Origin: Elgaria multicarinata webbii
Taxonomy: Eukaryota; Chordata; Lepidosauria; Squamata; Anguidae
Assembly (NCBI RefSeq): GCF_023053635.1
Contig: NC_086173.1
Coordinates: 146,552,697-146,616,696, forward strand
Direction of reading: 5' to 3'
DNA length: 64,000 nucleotides
Part shown: positions 1-9,522 of the stretch, in pieces
How positions within the stretch are numbered: position 1 is the stretch's first letter
Layout: every line of letters begins with the position of its first letter
Notes under the pieces: model-generated
What the model was told of the DNA's origin: nothing
What the model saw: only the letters and a program-made list of their open reading frames with translations
Database searches by the model: none
Position numbers and translations under genes: made by a program

Positions 1-9
1 GGATTCCTG

Positions 10-95
10 GGTGGTCATTGTGTGAACAGAATGCTGGACTAGATGGACCCTTGGTCTGATCCAGCAGAGCTCTTCTTAAGTTCTTATATAATCTG
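10..95 (+). repeat. interspersed repeat tail (non-LTR 3' end type)
   Basis: The segment carries the phrase CTGGACTAGATGGACCCTTG and ends in a TTCTTA-rich tail. The same phrase recurs on the plus strand near 10310-10375 and 54780-54865 and on the minus strand near 17870-17950, 30925-31010 and 55940-56000, so it is a dispersed family. The longer copy at 9900-10375 shows a degraded reverse-transcriptase C-terminal reading frame upstream, which suggests that this is the 3' end of a LINE. No gene is seen here. Confidence 0.6.
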
Positions 96-119
96 GAAGA
101 GAACTTTGAAGAGCACCTT

Positions 120-470
120 GAGCGTTCTGCCAAGTCATCTTCCCAGCTGAGAAAATTTGGGTGCTTTTGGAGAGCACATCCTGTGCGTATGCTTCAGTGG
201 ACTGTGGTGGTCACCATTCTGATAGGGATGATTAATGAACCAGCTACCTCATTTTCTTATGATGTTTGAAGGAAGTCTGGAAGGGATTCCTGGGATGGGG
301 GGTGGTCCTCCATCTCCCCTTGTCCAGAGATACATTGCGACTCACTCCTTTATGTTCTGGGTATCGACAACTGCAGTAAAATGATTGAACGTCAGGGTTT
401 TGTCCCTTCTCAGCAATGCAGGAGGCCGATAGAGGCTTTCCTGTTTTGTAGTCTCTTGACAAAGCTATAG
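120..470 (+). repeat. three-finger-cluster duplicated block, copy 1
   Basis: This block of about 350 bp occurs three times in the window, in the same order and orientation (also 10385-10690 and 14395-14760). All copies share GCTTCAGTGGACTGTG, the GAAGGAAGTCTGGAAGGGAT stretch and an end resembling the ...GACAACTGCAGTAA part of the three-finger terminal exons at 2958 and 7783. I read it as a heavily decayed paralogue of a three-finger terminal exon plus flank, duplicated with the cluster. The minus-strand open frame over it is likely accidental. Confidence 0.45.
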
Positions 471-935
471 CAGTGCTAGGACAGCATTTTCTGTCCCCTA
501 AATGTCTGCAGAGCTTATCCCTACAGGGGATTGACTATTGCGATGCCATTCCCAATTCTCCAATGGTGAGACAACACTCCGGCCTTGGTTTCCTGTGGAA
601 TATACATACATGGAGCGGCACAGCCTGGCAGAGAAGATCACATTTTTTCTCTAACTCTCAAACTCCTTTTCTCCAAACAGCAGCTTCTTCACATCCGCAC
701 ATGAGGACTTCATGACCAGACAAATGAGGGGAGAGACAGACCCCTTCTTCTAAATTGACTCCCCACTTCCAGAATAGGCATTGTAGATCATCTCCTGCTA
801 GTGACCAGCCAGTAGAGGCTGGTGGCTCTGATGTCAGTGGGGCAGTCAATCCCTTCGGGGTTTCAGTCAGAACTCTAAAAGAGCTCCCCAAAGTGTTGAG
901 CACTTTGGATAGTCCCATTAGAATTCCAACGGGTT
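471..935. other. stretch without recognised gene
   Basis: Short overlapping frames occur on both strands, but none has a recognisable domain, splice context or repeat signature. It separates the first duplicated block from a MITE. Confidence 0.5.
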
Positions 936-937
936 CT

Positions 938-1160
938 GAGGGCTCATCTGCGCCAAGAAGGATATTCCACTATGAAAGCGGTATATAAAAGGCAGGAGCC
1001 ACACTACTGCTTTATAGCAGTACTGAAGTGCACTGACAACTGTTGGGGCCCTTTGAGACATACTACCACTCTCATACTGCTATATGCTGCTTGGTGTGGC
1101 TCCTGCCTTTTAAATACCACTTTCATAGGGGAATATCCTGCTTGGTGTAGATGAGCCCTG
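938..1160. mobile_element. palindromic MITE, 'TCTACACCAAGCAGGATAT' family
   Basis: The left end (GAGGGCTCATCTGCGCCAAG) is the inverted complement of the right end (CTTGGTGTAGATGAGCCCT), and the interior holds AAAGGCAGGAGCCACACTAC and its partial inverse. Related copies are seen at 22030-22165, 27640-27780, 45010-45722 and 53868-54625. No transposase frame is present, so it is a non-autonomous DNA element. I see no clear target duplication for this copy. Confidence 0.7.
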
Positions 1161-1639
1161 ACTGAAACCTAGAGTGGATTCAATGGCCCACTGCCATTGG
1201 AGCCACCAGCTTCCACTATGAGCAGCTAATCTCCTTGACAAAAGGACGGTACTGGGAAGCTTTGCCCAGGCTAATATCAAGTCCAAGGCTCTTGTGAGGA
1301 ATGCCTCAGGCAACGTAGATATGGGGATTTGTAATATTGCCTATATCTTAGGTAGGTTGTGTGCCCCACCCCAGCAATAGCCCAGGAGTACTGCTGCCCT
1401 AGCAGCTTAAAGACACTGATTTGTGCAGAGAGACATCAAAACAGAGGATTCCTGTCTTTTTAGGAACAGAGAGTTTGATCTGCAGACGCTGTGCCTTTGT
1501 GAGACCAGCAGTGATGTGCCTTCCAGCAACTAAATTCTGCGAAACCAATCAGACTTACTGCTTCACTTTTAAAGCCTTTAATGGTACAGAGTTTTCTTTT
1601 TCTTTTTCTTGGGTCCATATATTTCCTAAGCAACAGCTA

Positions 1640-2250
1640 GGAAACAGCTGGCACCTTCTTTGCATTCGGCAGCTTCCACTGCTCCCAACGCATAAGACAG
1701 GAAGTAGGCTGCGGCCTAGTTCCCGTTTATGCCTCACCAGCAGTGGAAGCTGCCGGACGCAAAGACCGCAGTGACGGCGGATGGTGGACCAGGAAAGGGG
1801 GGAGGGGCTTACCTGCTCTGCTGTCCGCCACCACCTCCGTCTTTGCATCTGGCGGCTTCCACTGCCACCAACGCATAAGACAGGAAGTAGATGAGCCCCC
1901 CTTCCCTGCTCCGCTGCCGCTGCTGTGGCCTACTTCCTGTCTTATCCATCAGTGGCAGTGAAAGCCATCAGACGCCAAGACGATGATGGCAGTGGGTGGC
2001 AGTGGGAAGGGTAGGAGGTGGATGGCGGATCCTTGGTGGTGGATGGCGGAGGGACCAGGTAAGTGGGAACAGTTTTTTGGGTTCCGGCTGCGCAGCCGGC
2101 ACCCAGAAAACTCCTGAGTCGCCTTGGAGAGTCCGAATTTTGCCTCAACTTTGGTGCCGAGGTGGGTCGGGCAATCCTGAGGCAGATCAGGGCTGCTTCG
2201 GGGGTTCCGGATCAGCCTCCAAGGCGGATCAGAGGGTCCCTGCACAGCCC
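1640..2250. mobile_element. GC-rich hAT-type MITE with foldback interior
   Basis: The right end CCCTGCACAGCCCTA matches the right end of the element at 45118-45694 (CCTTGCACAGCCCTA), and the preceding 190 bases (a GCCGGC-like core followed by GGTGCCGAGG and CGGGGCTGCTTC blocks) match in order. Internal blocks such as GCGGCTTCCACTGC and CGCATAAGACAGGAAGTAG are repeated directly and inverted between 1660 and 1975, giving a foldback. The left end is not certain. Confidence 0.55.
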
Positions 2251-2251
2251 T

Positions 2252-2340
2252 ACTCAAGGCATATATAGCCCCTTGCCTCACACTTGGGGGCAGATATTGA
2301 GGGGTAACCCAGCCGCAGAAAGCACAGCACAAAAGGTAAA
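2252..2340 (+). promoter_or_regulatory. candidate TATA promoter and short 5' exon (three-finger unit)
   Basis: CATATATAGCCCC is followed by about 70 bases ending in AGCACAGCACAAAAG, just before a GTAAAG that could be a splice donor at 2336. A matching block at 11031-11100 has the same TATA-like box, a GGAGGCAG motif and AACCCAGCC...GAGAGCACAG in the same order. Shared position upstream of three-finger exons makes a duplicated promoter plus leader exon plausible. No transcript evidence is available. Confidence 0.35.
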
Positions 2341-2699
2341 GACTCTGTTGTGGGATAAGGACTCCTTGTGAGTAGATGTGTATTACTCAGCAGGGATCTA
2401 CTCACAAGCGGACCATTCCTTAGGTGGGACTAATGGCCTGTAGCCATGCTCTGGGTGGGACCCTGACATTTCAGGCTGGAAATGCCTTCAGTGTGGGATC
2501 AATGTTTGTGCACCACTCTGGCGAGGCCTGCCTTGTATTTTCCTGACATGCTTGCTCTTCTCTGGAACTCTCTGTGTTTGGAATTTGAGCTGCCCACTGA
2601 TCTTGCCTTTGGAACTGGCCTGGGTGAAATCTCTGGAGCTCTGTCCCAGGGCCAACCTAAGCAGGGCACTCTTCTGACGCAGCCATGGTCTGTGTGACA

Positions 2700-2957
2700 C
2701 CATGACCTGAAGTGGTGGAAGTCTGTGCTGACGGAGTTGGGACTCAGAGTCTTCGACTGTGTCCAAAGAAGAGAAGTGCTCTGGTTTGAAAGAGAGCTAG
2801 TTCAACACACATACAGGACTTGCGATGTAGAAGCTCTCTCTCCATTCACATCCCAGTCATAGAAATGAATAATGTGCCTCTTAATGACATGTTGTAATAA
2901 TGAATAATGTGCAACATTAATAAAAAAAGAGACTGTCTCTTCTCTCCCTCATCCCAG
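2700..2957 (+). repeat. duplicated block upstream of three-finger terminal exon
   Basis: GAAGTGGTGGAAGTCTGT, AAAGAAGAGAAGTGCT, TGTAGAAGCTCTC and ATGAATAATGTGC follow each other here and again at 14050-14284. Both copies end in the same polypyrimidine tract and CAG acceptor (GTCTCTTCTCTCC...CCCAG). The block at 7760-7782 keeps only this last part, because an L2-like fragment abuts it. This is the intron, and possibly a middle exon, of a three-finger gene that was duplicated at least three times. Confidence 0.55.
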
Positions 2958-3100
2958 GTCAGAATCTACTAAAAGTAGCACGAGGCTGTTGGGAGGGGGA
3001 CTATCAGAAATGCGGAAGGAAATGGATGGATCCACAGAAAAAACTCCAATATTCTCTTGATTGCTGTTCTGACTCAAACAACTGCAATGCGAATGATTAG
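2958..3100 (+). CDS. three-finger (Ly6/uPAR) protein, terminal exon, copy 1
   Basis: After a good acceptor (CCCTCATCCCAG) a 143-nt phase-1 exon reads to a stop. Its end, FDCC/LDCCSDSNNCN plus three residues, is the C-terminal signature of three-finger domains (CC, four residues, NC, N). Earlier cysteines (GCW..., KCGRKW) fit fingers two and three. Family members are secreted or GPI-anchored ligands, receptors or inhibitors. No complete upstream exon set was found within 3 kb, so the gene may be an orphan fragment. Length and frame are the same as in the copy at 7783, which suggests either recent duplication or retained constraint. The flank after the stop (TTCATGAGAAGGTGTGTATCC) is also shared with that copy. 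Confidence 0.7.
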
Positions 3101-3920
3101 TTCATGAGAAGGTGTGTATCCAATTTGGGTCCCTTCATCCGGTTTTATGGCTGTTGGAGTACGCAGCTCAAAATAAAAACAACCAAAAAACATCAAAGTA
3201 AACCAAAATAAAAACAACTACAAAACTTCAAATAAAGTTTAAATGTTATTGAAGAAAAATGTTATTAAGAAAAACCTTAAATAATATACAAAATTTAATA
3301 ACAGATAGGCAACACAGCACTGCAAGGTACCCACAATAACCTTGGTGGACAACTGGAATACAGTGGTGCAAGTGGATGATGTCCTGTACAGCGTGTGGAT
3401 GTGCCCAGTGCCCACTGCCCTTGAGGGTCATCAGAACCCTCCAAAGGGGAACCAGTGGAAGGAAGCCAATGATTTGCACAAGTTGATGTGTGATGTGGCT
3501 TCTCAAAGGCAGGCTCCTAGATAGGACCGGCCGAACGCTGGGTGGCACAGTCCACTGTTCCACTGGGCACGTCCACTTTCCCCTTACTGGTAATAAAGTC
3601 AGACAGCCTTTTTGTTCTAATTCTTCTTGTTGTTGTGATTATTAGTATTATTATTGTTATTACAATTATTGGCTCAGCATACCCTGGAGTGTGTGAACTG
3701 TGACAGAGGTGTGTGTGTTGGGGGGGGGGGTGCATCTTGAAAAACCAACATGTTATAGCACTTTGAAATGAGTGGATGGCATGAAAGAAATTAAGTTTTT
3801 AGAAATATTGCGAACCAAGTGTGGCAACGCAAGGTCTGAGTTGTTTATCCCATGAACAGCTATGTGCTGTATGCTCAGCCAGTTTAATAATTTTCTATCT
3901 TGAAGTTTCCTGTGTTCATT
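3101..3920. other. three-finger 3' flank, then unrecognised sequence
   Basis: 3101-3275 matches 7926-8100 closely (3' UTR-like flank with AATAAA runs near 3173 and 3231). From 3280 to 3920 I see an AT-rich stretch, a short (GTGT)/poly-G run near 3710-3731 and no recognisable gene. Confidence 0.5.
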
Positions 3921-4220
3921 TTTGAAGTGTTTACCTGAGAGGAAGTTTCTGATTTAGGTTTAAATTTAAAAATTCACCAAAAAATCAGGGCATGATCGGA
4001 CTTCCTTCAAAATTGGCATAGATAAGGATCTATGTGGAAGCTCTCATGGTGGGCAGTTGCATGTGTGTATCTGGAAAAATGACGGAGATACATGCATTTC
4101 TGTAAATGGGGGGAAATCGTTTAAAAATTCACCAAAAATCAGTGCATGATCCGATTTCCTTCAGTGGCCATGCCTAAGGATCTATTTAGACGCTCTTCTG
4201 GTGTCCATTTTCATATTTCT

Positions 4221-5539
4221 CCCCCCCCCCACATTATCTTTTATTTATTTGTCACAAAACAACCAAAACAAGGACAAAAAACAGATACAGAAGGAAAAGG
4301 AAAAAGAAACAATATACACTATACAATTTAGAACACAACACAGACATCTACTAAAATAAACACAGTTACATAAGGCTATAAATCATTTGAAGCGATCATC
4401 AAGCTGGATGGCAGACATCAATTATCTCCAGTTTACCAGAAACGAATTTCATCACAGCAAGCTAGTATATATATCATAGGCAAAATTACAGATTATATAT
4501 AAAACCCACAAACAAATAAGTCATCCTTTTGCAGCTCTTGTATATAGTCAATAAAAGGTTTCCAGTCCATTACATATGAGTCTATTGTTCTTTCATTTAC
4601 TAACGCTGTTAATTTCGCCATCTCCGCCAATTCCAACATCTTAAGTAGCCATTCTTCCATTGTTGGTACTTGCATTTTCTTCCAATATTGGGCATATAGT
4701 AGTCTTTCCGCTGTTACCATATGTTGAACTAACAGTCCTTTTGCTTTTAATTGATCATCCATGAGTCCAAGCAAAAACATTTCTGGTTTCATTTCTATAT
4801 TTGGCTTTAATTTTTTTTTTTTCATTAATGCATGTATTTTAACCCAGTATGCTTTTGCCCTTTTACAAGTCCACCACATGTGATAAAACATACCTTCTTG
4901 TTCTTCACATTTCCAACAGACCCCCAGACAACCACTGTACATTTTTGCTAACTTTGAAGGAGACATATACCATCTATATATCATCTTATGAAAGTTTTCC
5001 TTTAATCTGGCACTTAATGTATACTTTAAGCCTTTTGACCACATAGTTTTCCATAGTTCAATTGGAATCTTATGTCCCACATTATTTTCCCATCTAACCA
5101 TATAATCCTTCATTTGTTCTTTCTCCCCCTCCAACTTTAACAACAATTTATATACTTTACCAATAAGATGTTCATCGTTAGTACATAATATTTCTTCAAA
5201 CATTGACTTTGACCCTTCGAATCCCCCCGCTTTAACATCACACTTAAACTTCTCCTGAATCTGTAAATACGAAAACCATTGGCACATATGTCCCTCTTTT
5301 AACAACTCTTCTCTCTTTTTTAATTTACACTCTCCTTGGGATGTCTCCAAGACATCTCTATATTTTAACCATTTATGTCCACTCAATAGTTCTCTTCTGC
5401 AAAAGGCCTCTTGAGTCAACACCCACATTGGAAACTTCTGATATAGTCATGATTTGTATTTCTTTCATACATTCAGAATAGTACATCTAACAAAGTGATT
5501 ATTAAAGTCTCGACCTTCGCTTTCTCATATCACAGGTAT
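4221..5539 (-). mobile_element. 5'-truncated L1 LINE insertion with target-site duplication
   Basis: The insertion is bounded by a 16-bp duplication, CCATTTTCATATTTCT at 4205-4220 and CCATTTCCATATTTCT at 5540-5555 (one mismatch). The related element at 41281-41395 reads straight through the site, confirming the empty site. The element keeps only the 3' part of ORF2 (4493-5428) and a 3' UTR. Its 3' terminus on the minus strand ends in a run of ten G instead of a clear poly(A), which is unusual for L1. Confidence 0.8.
4493..5428 (-). CDS. L1 ORF2 C-terminal region (311 codons open)
   Basis: The frame encodes the part of L1 ORF2 downstream of the reverse transcriptase. It contains RWYMSPSKLAKMYSG, CWKCEEQEGMFYHMWWTC (the L1 cysteine/histidine motif C-x2-C...H-x4-C) and KAYWVKIHALM, in the order usual for vertebrate L1. 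The endonuclease and RT are missing through 5' truncation, so the protein cannot mobilise the element by itself. A 936-base frame without a stop implies a fairly young insertion. The upstream methionine is not a natural start; it is simply the first one in the truncated frame. Confidence 0.85.
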   Translation of the reverse strand: MWVLTQEAFCRRELLSGHKWLKYRDVLETSQGECKLKKREELLKEGHMCQWFSYLQIQEKFKCDVKAGGFEGSKSMFEEILCTNDEHLIGKVYKLLLKLEGEKEQMKDYMVRWENNVGHKIPIELWKTMWSKGLKYTLSARLKENFHKMIYRWYMSPSKLAKMYSGCLGVCWKCEEQEGMFYHMWWTCKRAKAYWVKIHALMKKKKLKPNIEMKPEMFLLGLMDDQLKAKGLLVQHMVTAERLLYAQYWKKMQVPTMEEWLLKMLELAEMAKLTALVNERTIDSYVMDWKPFIDYIQELQKDDLFVCGFYI

Positions 5540-5755
5540 CCATTTCCATATTTCTAACTTGAACACTAAAAAAGTTAGAGGCATTTTATATTTTCAATGC
5601 AAGTCCATGGGAGGGGGGGAACACGGAGCTCTGGATCCAAATCCAGATCCGCCGTGGAGCAGACCAGAGGCAGATCATCCCAAAGTGGAGCAGACCTAAT
5701 CCAAAAGTTGTGGATCGGGGGGTCCGTGCGCAGCCCTAGTGATCATGCAAAAGAC

Positions 5756-6600
5756 AGCAAGGCTCTTCAGTAGCTTTAATAATTTCAGAGGCCTCATGCT
5801 GTTGGATCCTGGAATGGATCAGTTTTTCTTTATTCCTGAGCTTTAGTATGCCCTTTGACAGAAGACATGAGGAAGACATGAAGAAATACTTTTAAATGTC
5901 AAGGCCACCATCTGGACAATGCAATTATTGAATTATTGGTGGCATGGGATGTTTAATCAATTAGTCAATTAGTGGCTGGGATGACTGTACAGTTTTTGCT
6001 CTCTCTATATGGCTCTGTGTTGTGTATCATTTCCATTACCCATTATCATTACTGCTACTGCTGTTATCAGATGTGATCGTTGTGAGTATATGTGTGTGCT
6101 GTAACTAATTTATTCAACCAACTTCTATGTCAGTAAAAGCTCTGTTTGTATCTTAACAAAGTATTTGAGCGTTATTTGAGTCTTTGCTGCGTTTCTACTG
6201 AGAGAAGCTTCTAACAGAACTCTGCTTATTCTTGAGTAGAGTTAACTTCCAACACATGCATCCAAAAATGTGTTCTCCAATACAGAACTACACTCCTTCA
6301 GTTATAGAAGCTTGACCGTTCTTTGCATTTTTACTTAAACTCAGCCTGAGGGAAAGGGCAGAGGGAACATTAGGAATGATGAAAATGTGCATGAAATTAA
6401 AAACGGTAGGCTTCTTGATTTGTAGTGCTTCATATCTCTGTAAAATACAGTTTTAAAGCCCTTAAAAGTCTAATGTTCGGACTCCTTTATTTCCCAAGGC
6501 CTTCAACTATTTGAAATGTGAATCCCTTGGGGGACAGGAGGGACAGCCCCCTCCATGAGGTGGGGTGAATCCTCCGCCTCAGGTGGTGGGAGCAGGAAGA
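5756..6600. other. stretch without recognised gene
   Basis: AT-rich unique-looking sequence. No frame longer than about 60 codons, no known repeat ends and no tRNA-like fold were noticed. Confidence 0.5.
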
Positions 6601-6689
6601 GTGGCAAACTGCACACTAACTCACCAGGATGTTCCCCCCAGGAGTGCTGCTGGCTAGGCAGCTGAGTGCCTGGGTGGGGGAGTGCCTCT

Positions 6690-6833
6690 GGGTGGGTACT
6701 CCAGAGAGCCCCACCGGCCGCTCTCCCACTTTGTTATTTGCCACAGTGGGACAGCAGAGATGATGGGGCTCTCCCACTGGGGCAAATGCCACAGGAAGGG
6801 AGCAACCAGCAGGGCTCTCTGGAGCATCCACCC
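6690..6833. repeat. inverted repeat, 21-bp arms
   Basis: The arm ending in TACTCCAGAGAGCC (6690-6710) pairs with GGCTCTCTGGAGCATCCACCC (6813-6833) with two mismatches around a loop of about 100 bp that holds further partial inversions (TTTGCCACAGTGGG, CCACTGGGGCAAATGCC). It is probably a small foldback DNA element next to the L2-like fragment that follows. Confidence 0.5.
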
Positions 6834-6842
6834 ACCCTCTGG

Positions 6843-7758
6843 CTTGGCCAATTGAGCTATGGGGTGCCACAGGGCACCATCTTGTCCCCAATGTTATTTA
6901 ACATTTATATGAAGCCATTGGGAGCAGTCATTAGGGGAGTTGGAGCCAAATGCCATCAATATGCTGATGACATGCAGCTCAATCTCCCTGTGACAACTGA
7001 ATCAGGTGAGGCTTTGCAGGTTCTGGACCAGTGCCTAGACACAGTAATGGGCTGGATGAGGGCCAAAAACTGAAACTGAATCCTGGCAGGACGGAAGCCC
7101 TGTGGGTCAGTGGTTCCCGAGTCCGGGAGATAGGCTCATTGCCTGTTCTGGATGGGGTTGCACTGCCTCTGAAAGATCAGGTTTGCAGTTGGGGGGTACT
7201 CTTCAATCCATCTCTGTCACTTGAGGCTTAAGTGGCTGCGGCGGCTCAGAGTGCCTTTACCAGCTTCGGCTGGTTCGTCAACTATGGTCTCTCCTGGACA
7301 GGGATAGCTTAGCCACGGTGGTACAGGCATTGGTAACCTCAAGATTGGATTACTGCAATGCGCTCTATGTGAGGCTGCCCTTAAAGCTGCTCCAGAAGCT
7401 GGAGCTAGTGCAGAACACTGCAGCTCGGCTGTTGTCTGGAGCTGCCTCTTTCCAGCGTGTAACTCCTCTGCTGAGGGAACTGCACTGGCTGCCTATTTGC
7501 TACCGGGCCAGGTTTAAGGTTCTTGTACTTGTGTACAAAGCCCTAAACATCTTGGGACTAGGATGCCCGAGAGAGCGCCTTCTCCCCTATCCACCTGCCC
7601 AGTCACTGAGGTCATCCGAGGGCCTGCTCCTGGTGGTTCCACATCGACCATCCTCTGATTGGAGTCCACCAAGGGAAGAGCCTTCAGCGTGGTGGGCCCC
7701 CTACTATGGAATTCTATGGTCTCTGGAGGTCAGGCAGGTGCCAACTTTGTATTCCTCC
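6843..7758 (+). mobile_element. L2-like LINE fragment, degraded
   Basis: Pieces of an L2-type reverse transcriptase are readable in several frames: GVPQGTILSPMLFNIYMKPL, CHQYADDMQLNL (catalytic YADD box), TSRLDYCNALYVRLPLK and LHWLPICYRARFKVLVLVYK. The same order is intact in the copy at 33955-35601. Frame changes near 7070 and 7230 and a premature end at about 7758 break it. The 3' tail is missing, and the fragment abuts the polypyrimidine tract of a three-finger terminal exon. Confidence 0.8.
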
Positions 7759-7782
7759 TGTCTCTTCTCTCCCTCATCCCAG

Positions 7783-7925
7783 GTCAGAATCTACTAAAAG
7801 TAGCACGAGGCTATTGGGAGGGGGACTATCAGGATTGCGGAAGGAAATGGAAGAATACAAAGAAAAAACTCCGATTTTCTTTTGATTGCTGTTCTGACTC
7901 AGACAACTGCAATGCGAATGATTAG
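7783..7925 (+). CDS. three-finger (Ly6/uPAR) protein, terminal exon, copy 2
   Basis: A 143-nt phase-1 exon follows the acceptor CCCTCATCCCAG and ends FDCCSDSDNCNAND then stop. It is colinear with copy 1 at 2958-3100 over its full length, with scattered substitutions and no length change. CGRKW and the CC....DNCN terminus support the three-finger fold. The upstream intron is truncated to about 25 bases by the L2-like fragment, so the exon is separated from any partner exons seen here and may no longer be used. Its flank to about 8100 also matches copy 1. Confidence 0.65.
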
Positions 7926-8174
7926 TTCATGAGAAGGTGTGTATCCAGTTTGGGTCCCTTCATCCGGTCTTATGGCTGTTGGATTAAGCAGCTGAAAATC
8001 AAAACAACCAAAAAACGTCAGAGTAAACCAAAATAAAAACAACTACAAAACTTCAAATAAAGTTTAAATGTTATTGAAGGAAAATGTCAGTAAGAAAATG
8101 TTTTCAAATCTGAAAGGAAACATACACACACACAAACACACACCACCAACATCAACACCACTAAAATCACACAC

Positions 8175-8370
8175 AATTATTATTATTAATAATAATATTT
8201 ATTTATATAGCGCCATCAATGTTCATGGTGCTGTACAGAACAAAATAAAACAGAATACAGAACACCCTGCCATGTGGCTTACATTCTAAAATCACAGTAA
8301 CAAACAAACAGGGAGGGGAAGGGCCAACCCGCATGGGGGACAATAAAACAAATAATAAAAACTAGTATCG
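8175..8370 (-). mobile_element. L2-like LINE 3' tail
   Basis: The minus strand contains the tail motif family TGTACAGCACCATGAAC followed by AATAATATTATTAATAATAAT. The same tail is seen on the minus strand at 11807-11960. Only the 3' untranslated end is present. Confidence 0.65.
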
Positions 8371-8680
8371 TCACACTACAGATTATTAAAGCTAATCCAA
8401 GTAGACTGTGTCCCTATTTGAAATATTGCTATGTTTATGTTCCAGCTATCCTTGTTACATAGTTTCCTACATTTAATTTTTTGATGTCACCAGACATGGT
8501 AGTATTTTCAAGACATGAATGGTCTTACATCAACCTGAGACGTGCTCTCACTTGCCACAGCAAGTTTAATTTGAGGTACATGTACATTTCTTATATATAA
8601 AATCTATTCTTATTCTGCGTTTCATCTGCTTTTTGCTACAATTGTGGGTCCATTGTTTTCTCTGATGGGGGGTTAGAAGG

Positions 8681-8926
8681 AGAGTAAAAAATAGCCAAAG
8701 GCAAGGGAGGAACCAAGTAATCTTCTACAATAATATTGTATGTAGTGCAGCAACTGCACTAACGTTATAAAGCCCTGAGGAAGAACGCAAACGCGTTCGA
8801 AACACGTAGGCACCTGGCACTTTAACAAAACTTTTACTAATAAAATTATTGTAGAAGATTACTTGGTTCCGCCCTTGCCTTTGGCTATTTTTTACTCCCC
8901 TATGGGGTTTTCCTTGCTTTTGCACT
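8681..8926 (+). mobile_element. Penelope-like retroelement remnant with inverted arms
   Basis: The insert is flanked by a perfect 15-bp duplication TGGGGGGTTAGAAGG (8666-8680 and 8927-8941). About 52 bp at its left (AGTAAAAAATAGCCAAAGGC...) is repeated inverted at 8850-8898. The central part holds a hammerhead-like motif (8772-8811), which is a known trait of Penelope-like elements. No RT or GIY-YIG frame remains. The family call rests on the ribozyme motif and the inverted-arm layout shared with 29515-30367. Confidence 0.55.
8772..8811 (+). ncRNA. hammerhead-ribozyme-like motif 1
   Basis: Core parts occur in the right order: stem I strand GCC, CTGAGGA (CUGANGA core), one extra A, a perfect 6-bp stem II GAACGC/GCGTTC with loop AAAC, then GAAA, a minimal stem III (AC/GT with a two-base loop), the cleavage triplet GTA and the stem I partner GGC. 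Very small helix III is known for hammerheads of Penelope-like elements. Self-cleavage would be after position 8808. Stem I is only 3 bp and the extra A may weaken it, so activity is uncertain. Confidence 0.5.
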
Positions 8927-9522
8927 TGGGGGGTTAGAAGGAACAGAACAGATCAGACTGTAAGATCAGAAAGTTGAACTAGATGATCCTTGTGCTGCCT
9001 TCCAACTCAACAATTCCATGATTCTTTTTTGAAATTGGGTAATTCACTCCTCCCTGGATCTGCATGTGAGAGTGCAGGAATCTAATCACTCCTTTCTCCA
9101 GGCAACCAGCCTGCATTATGGGTGAGCCACTTGGTCAAGCCAGGAGATGGCTGTGTTTTCTACATAAAACCAAGCATGACCCAGTTTCTCTGTGTCAGAA
9201 TATATTGTTATTTTGAATTTCATCTGCTTTTTCTTACAATTGTGGTCCCATTGATTAATTTGTTGGAGATTTAGAAGGAAGAGAACGTTTGGTGACTGTA
9301 AGGGCAGAAGACCGAAATTTGCACTACCACCTGCCAGATGAGAAAAGACAGATTGTCCATGATGGCATAAAAAGGGACTCCTGCTTGGAGGATGACCTGG
9401 AGTTGCAAGCATTCTGATAGAGCCACCATAGTCTCCCTTCTGGGTTACCTGTGTTTGCCTTGGACCCTTTTAAGAAGAAAACAGGGTGTGCCATTCCTAA
9501 AAGGGACAAGATTCAAGGAGTG

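Larger units (their letters stand above)
3956..5735 (-). mobile_element. long MITE with internal 150-bp repeats, split by an L1
   Basis: The right end GTGCGCAGCCCTAG and interior (ATCCGGATC-like blocks, AAAAAAGTTAG, TTTGAAGGAAAT/ATCATGCCCTGA units) are the inverse of the copy at 41143-41800. The element is interrupted by an L1 at 4221-5539; the copy near 41340 shows the uninterrupted sequence across that point. Terminal motif TAGGGCTGTGCA is shared with the elements ending at 2250 and spanning 45118-45694 and 60188-60514. No transposase is encoded. Confidence 0.65.
8590..9300 (+). repeat. local duplication (8590-8960 and 9190-9300)
   Basis: TTTCATCTGCTTTTT, ACAATTGTGG, CCATTG and TTAGAAGGA...GAACAG occur in this order at 8615-8950 and again at 9217-9270. 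The first copy carries a 246-bp insertion at 8681 that the second lacks, so the second acts as the empty-site reference. Confidence 0.6.

Noticed and set aside
960-1160. tRNA or other structured RNA because of strong self-complementarity
   Set aside because: The fold is that of a palindromic MITE, with related copies elsewhere and no A/B box pattern.
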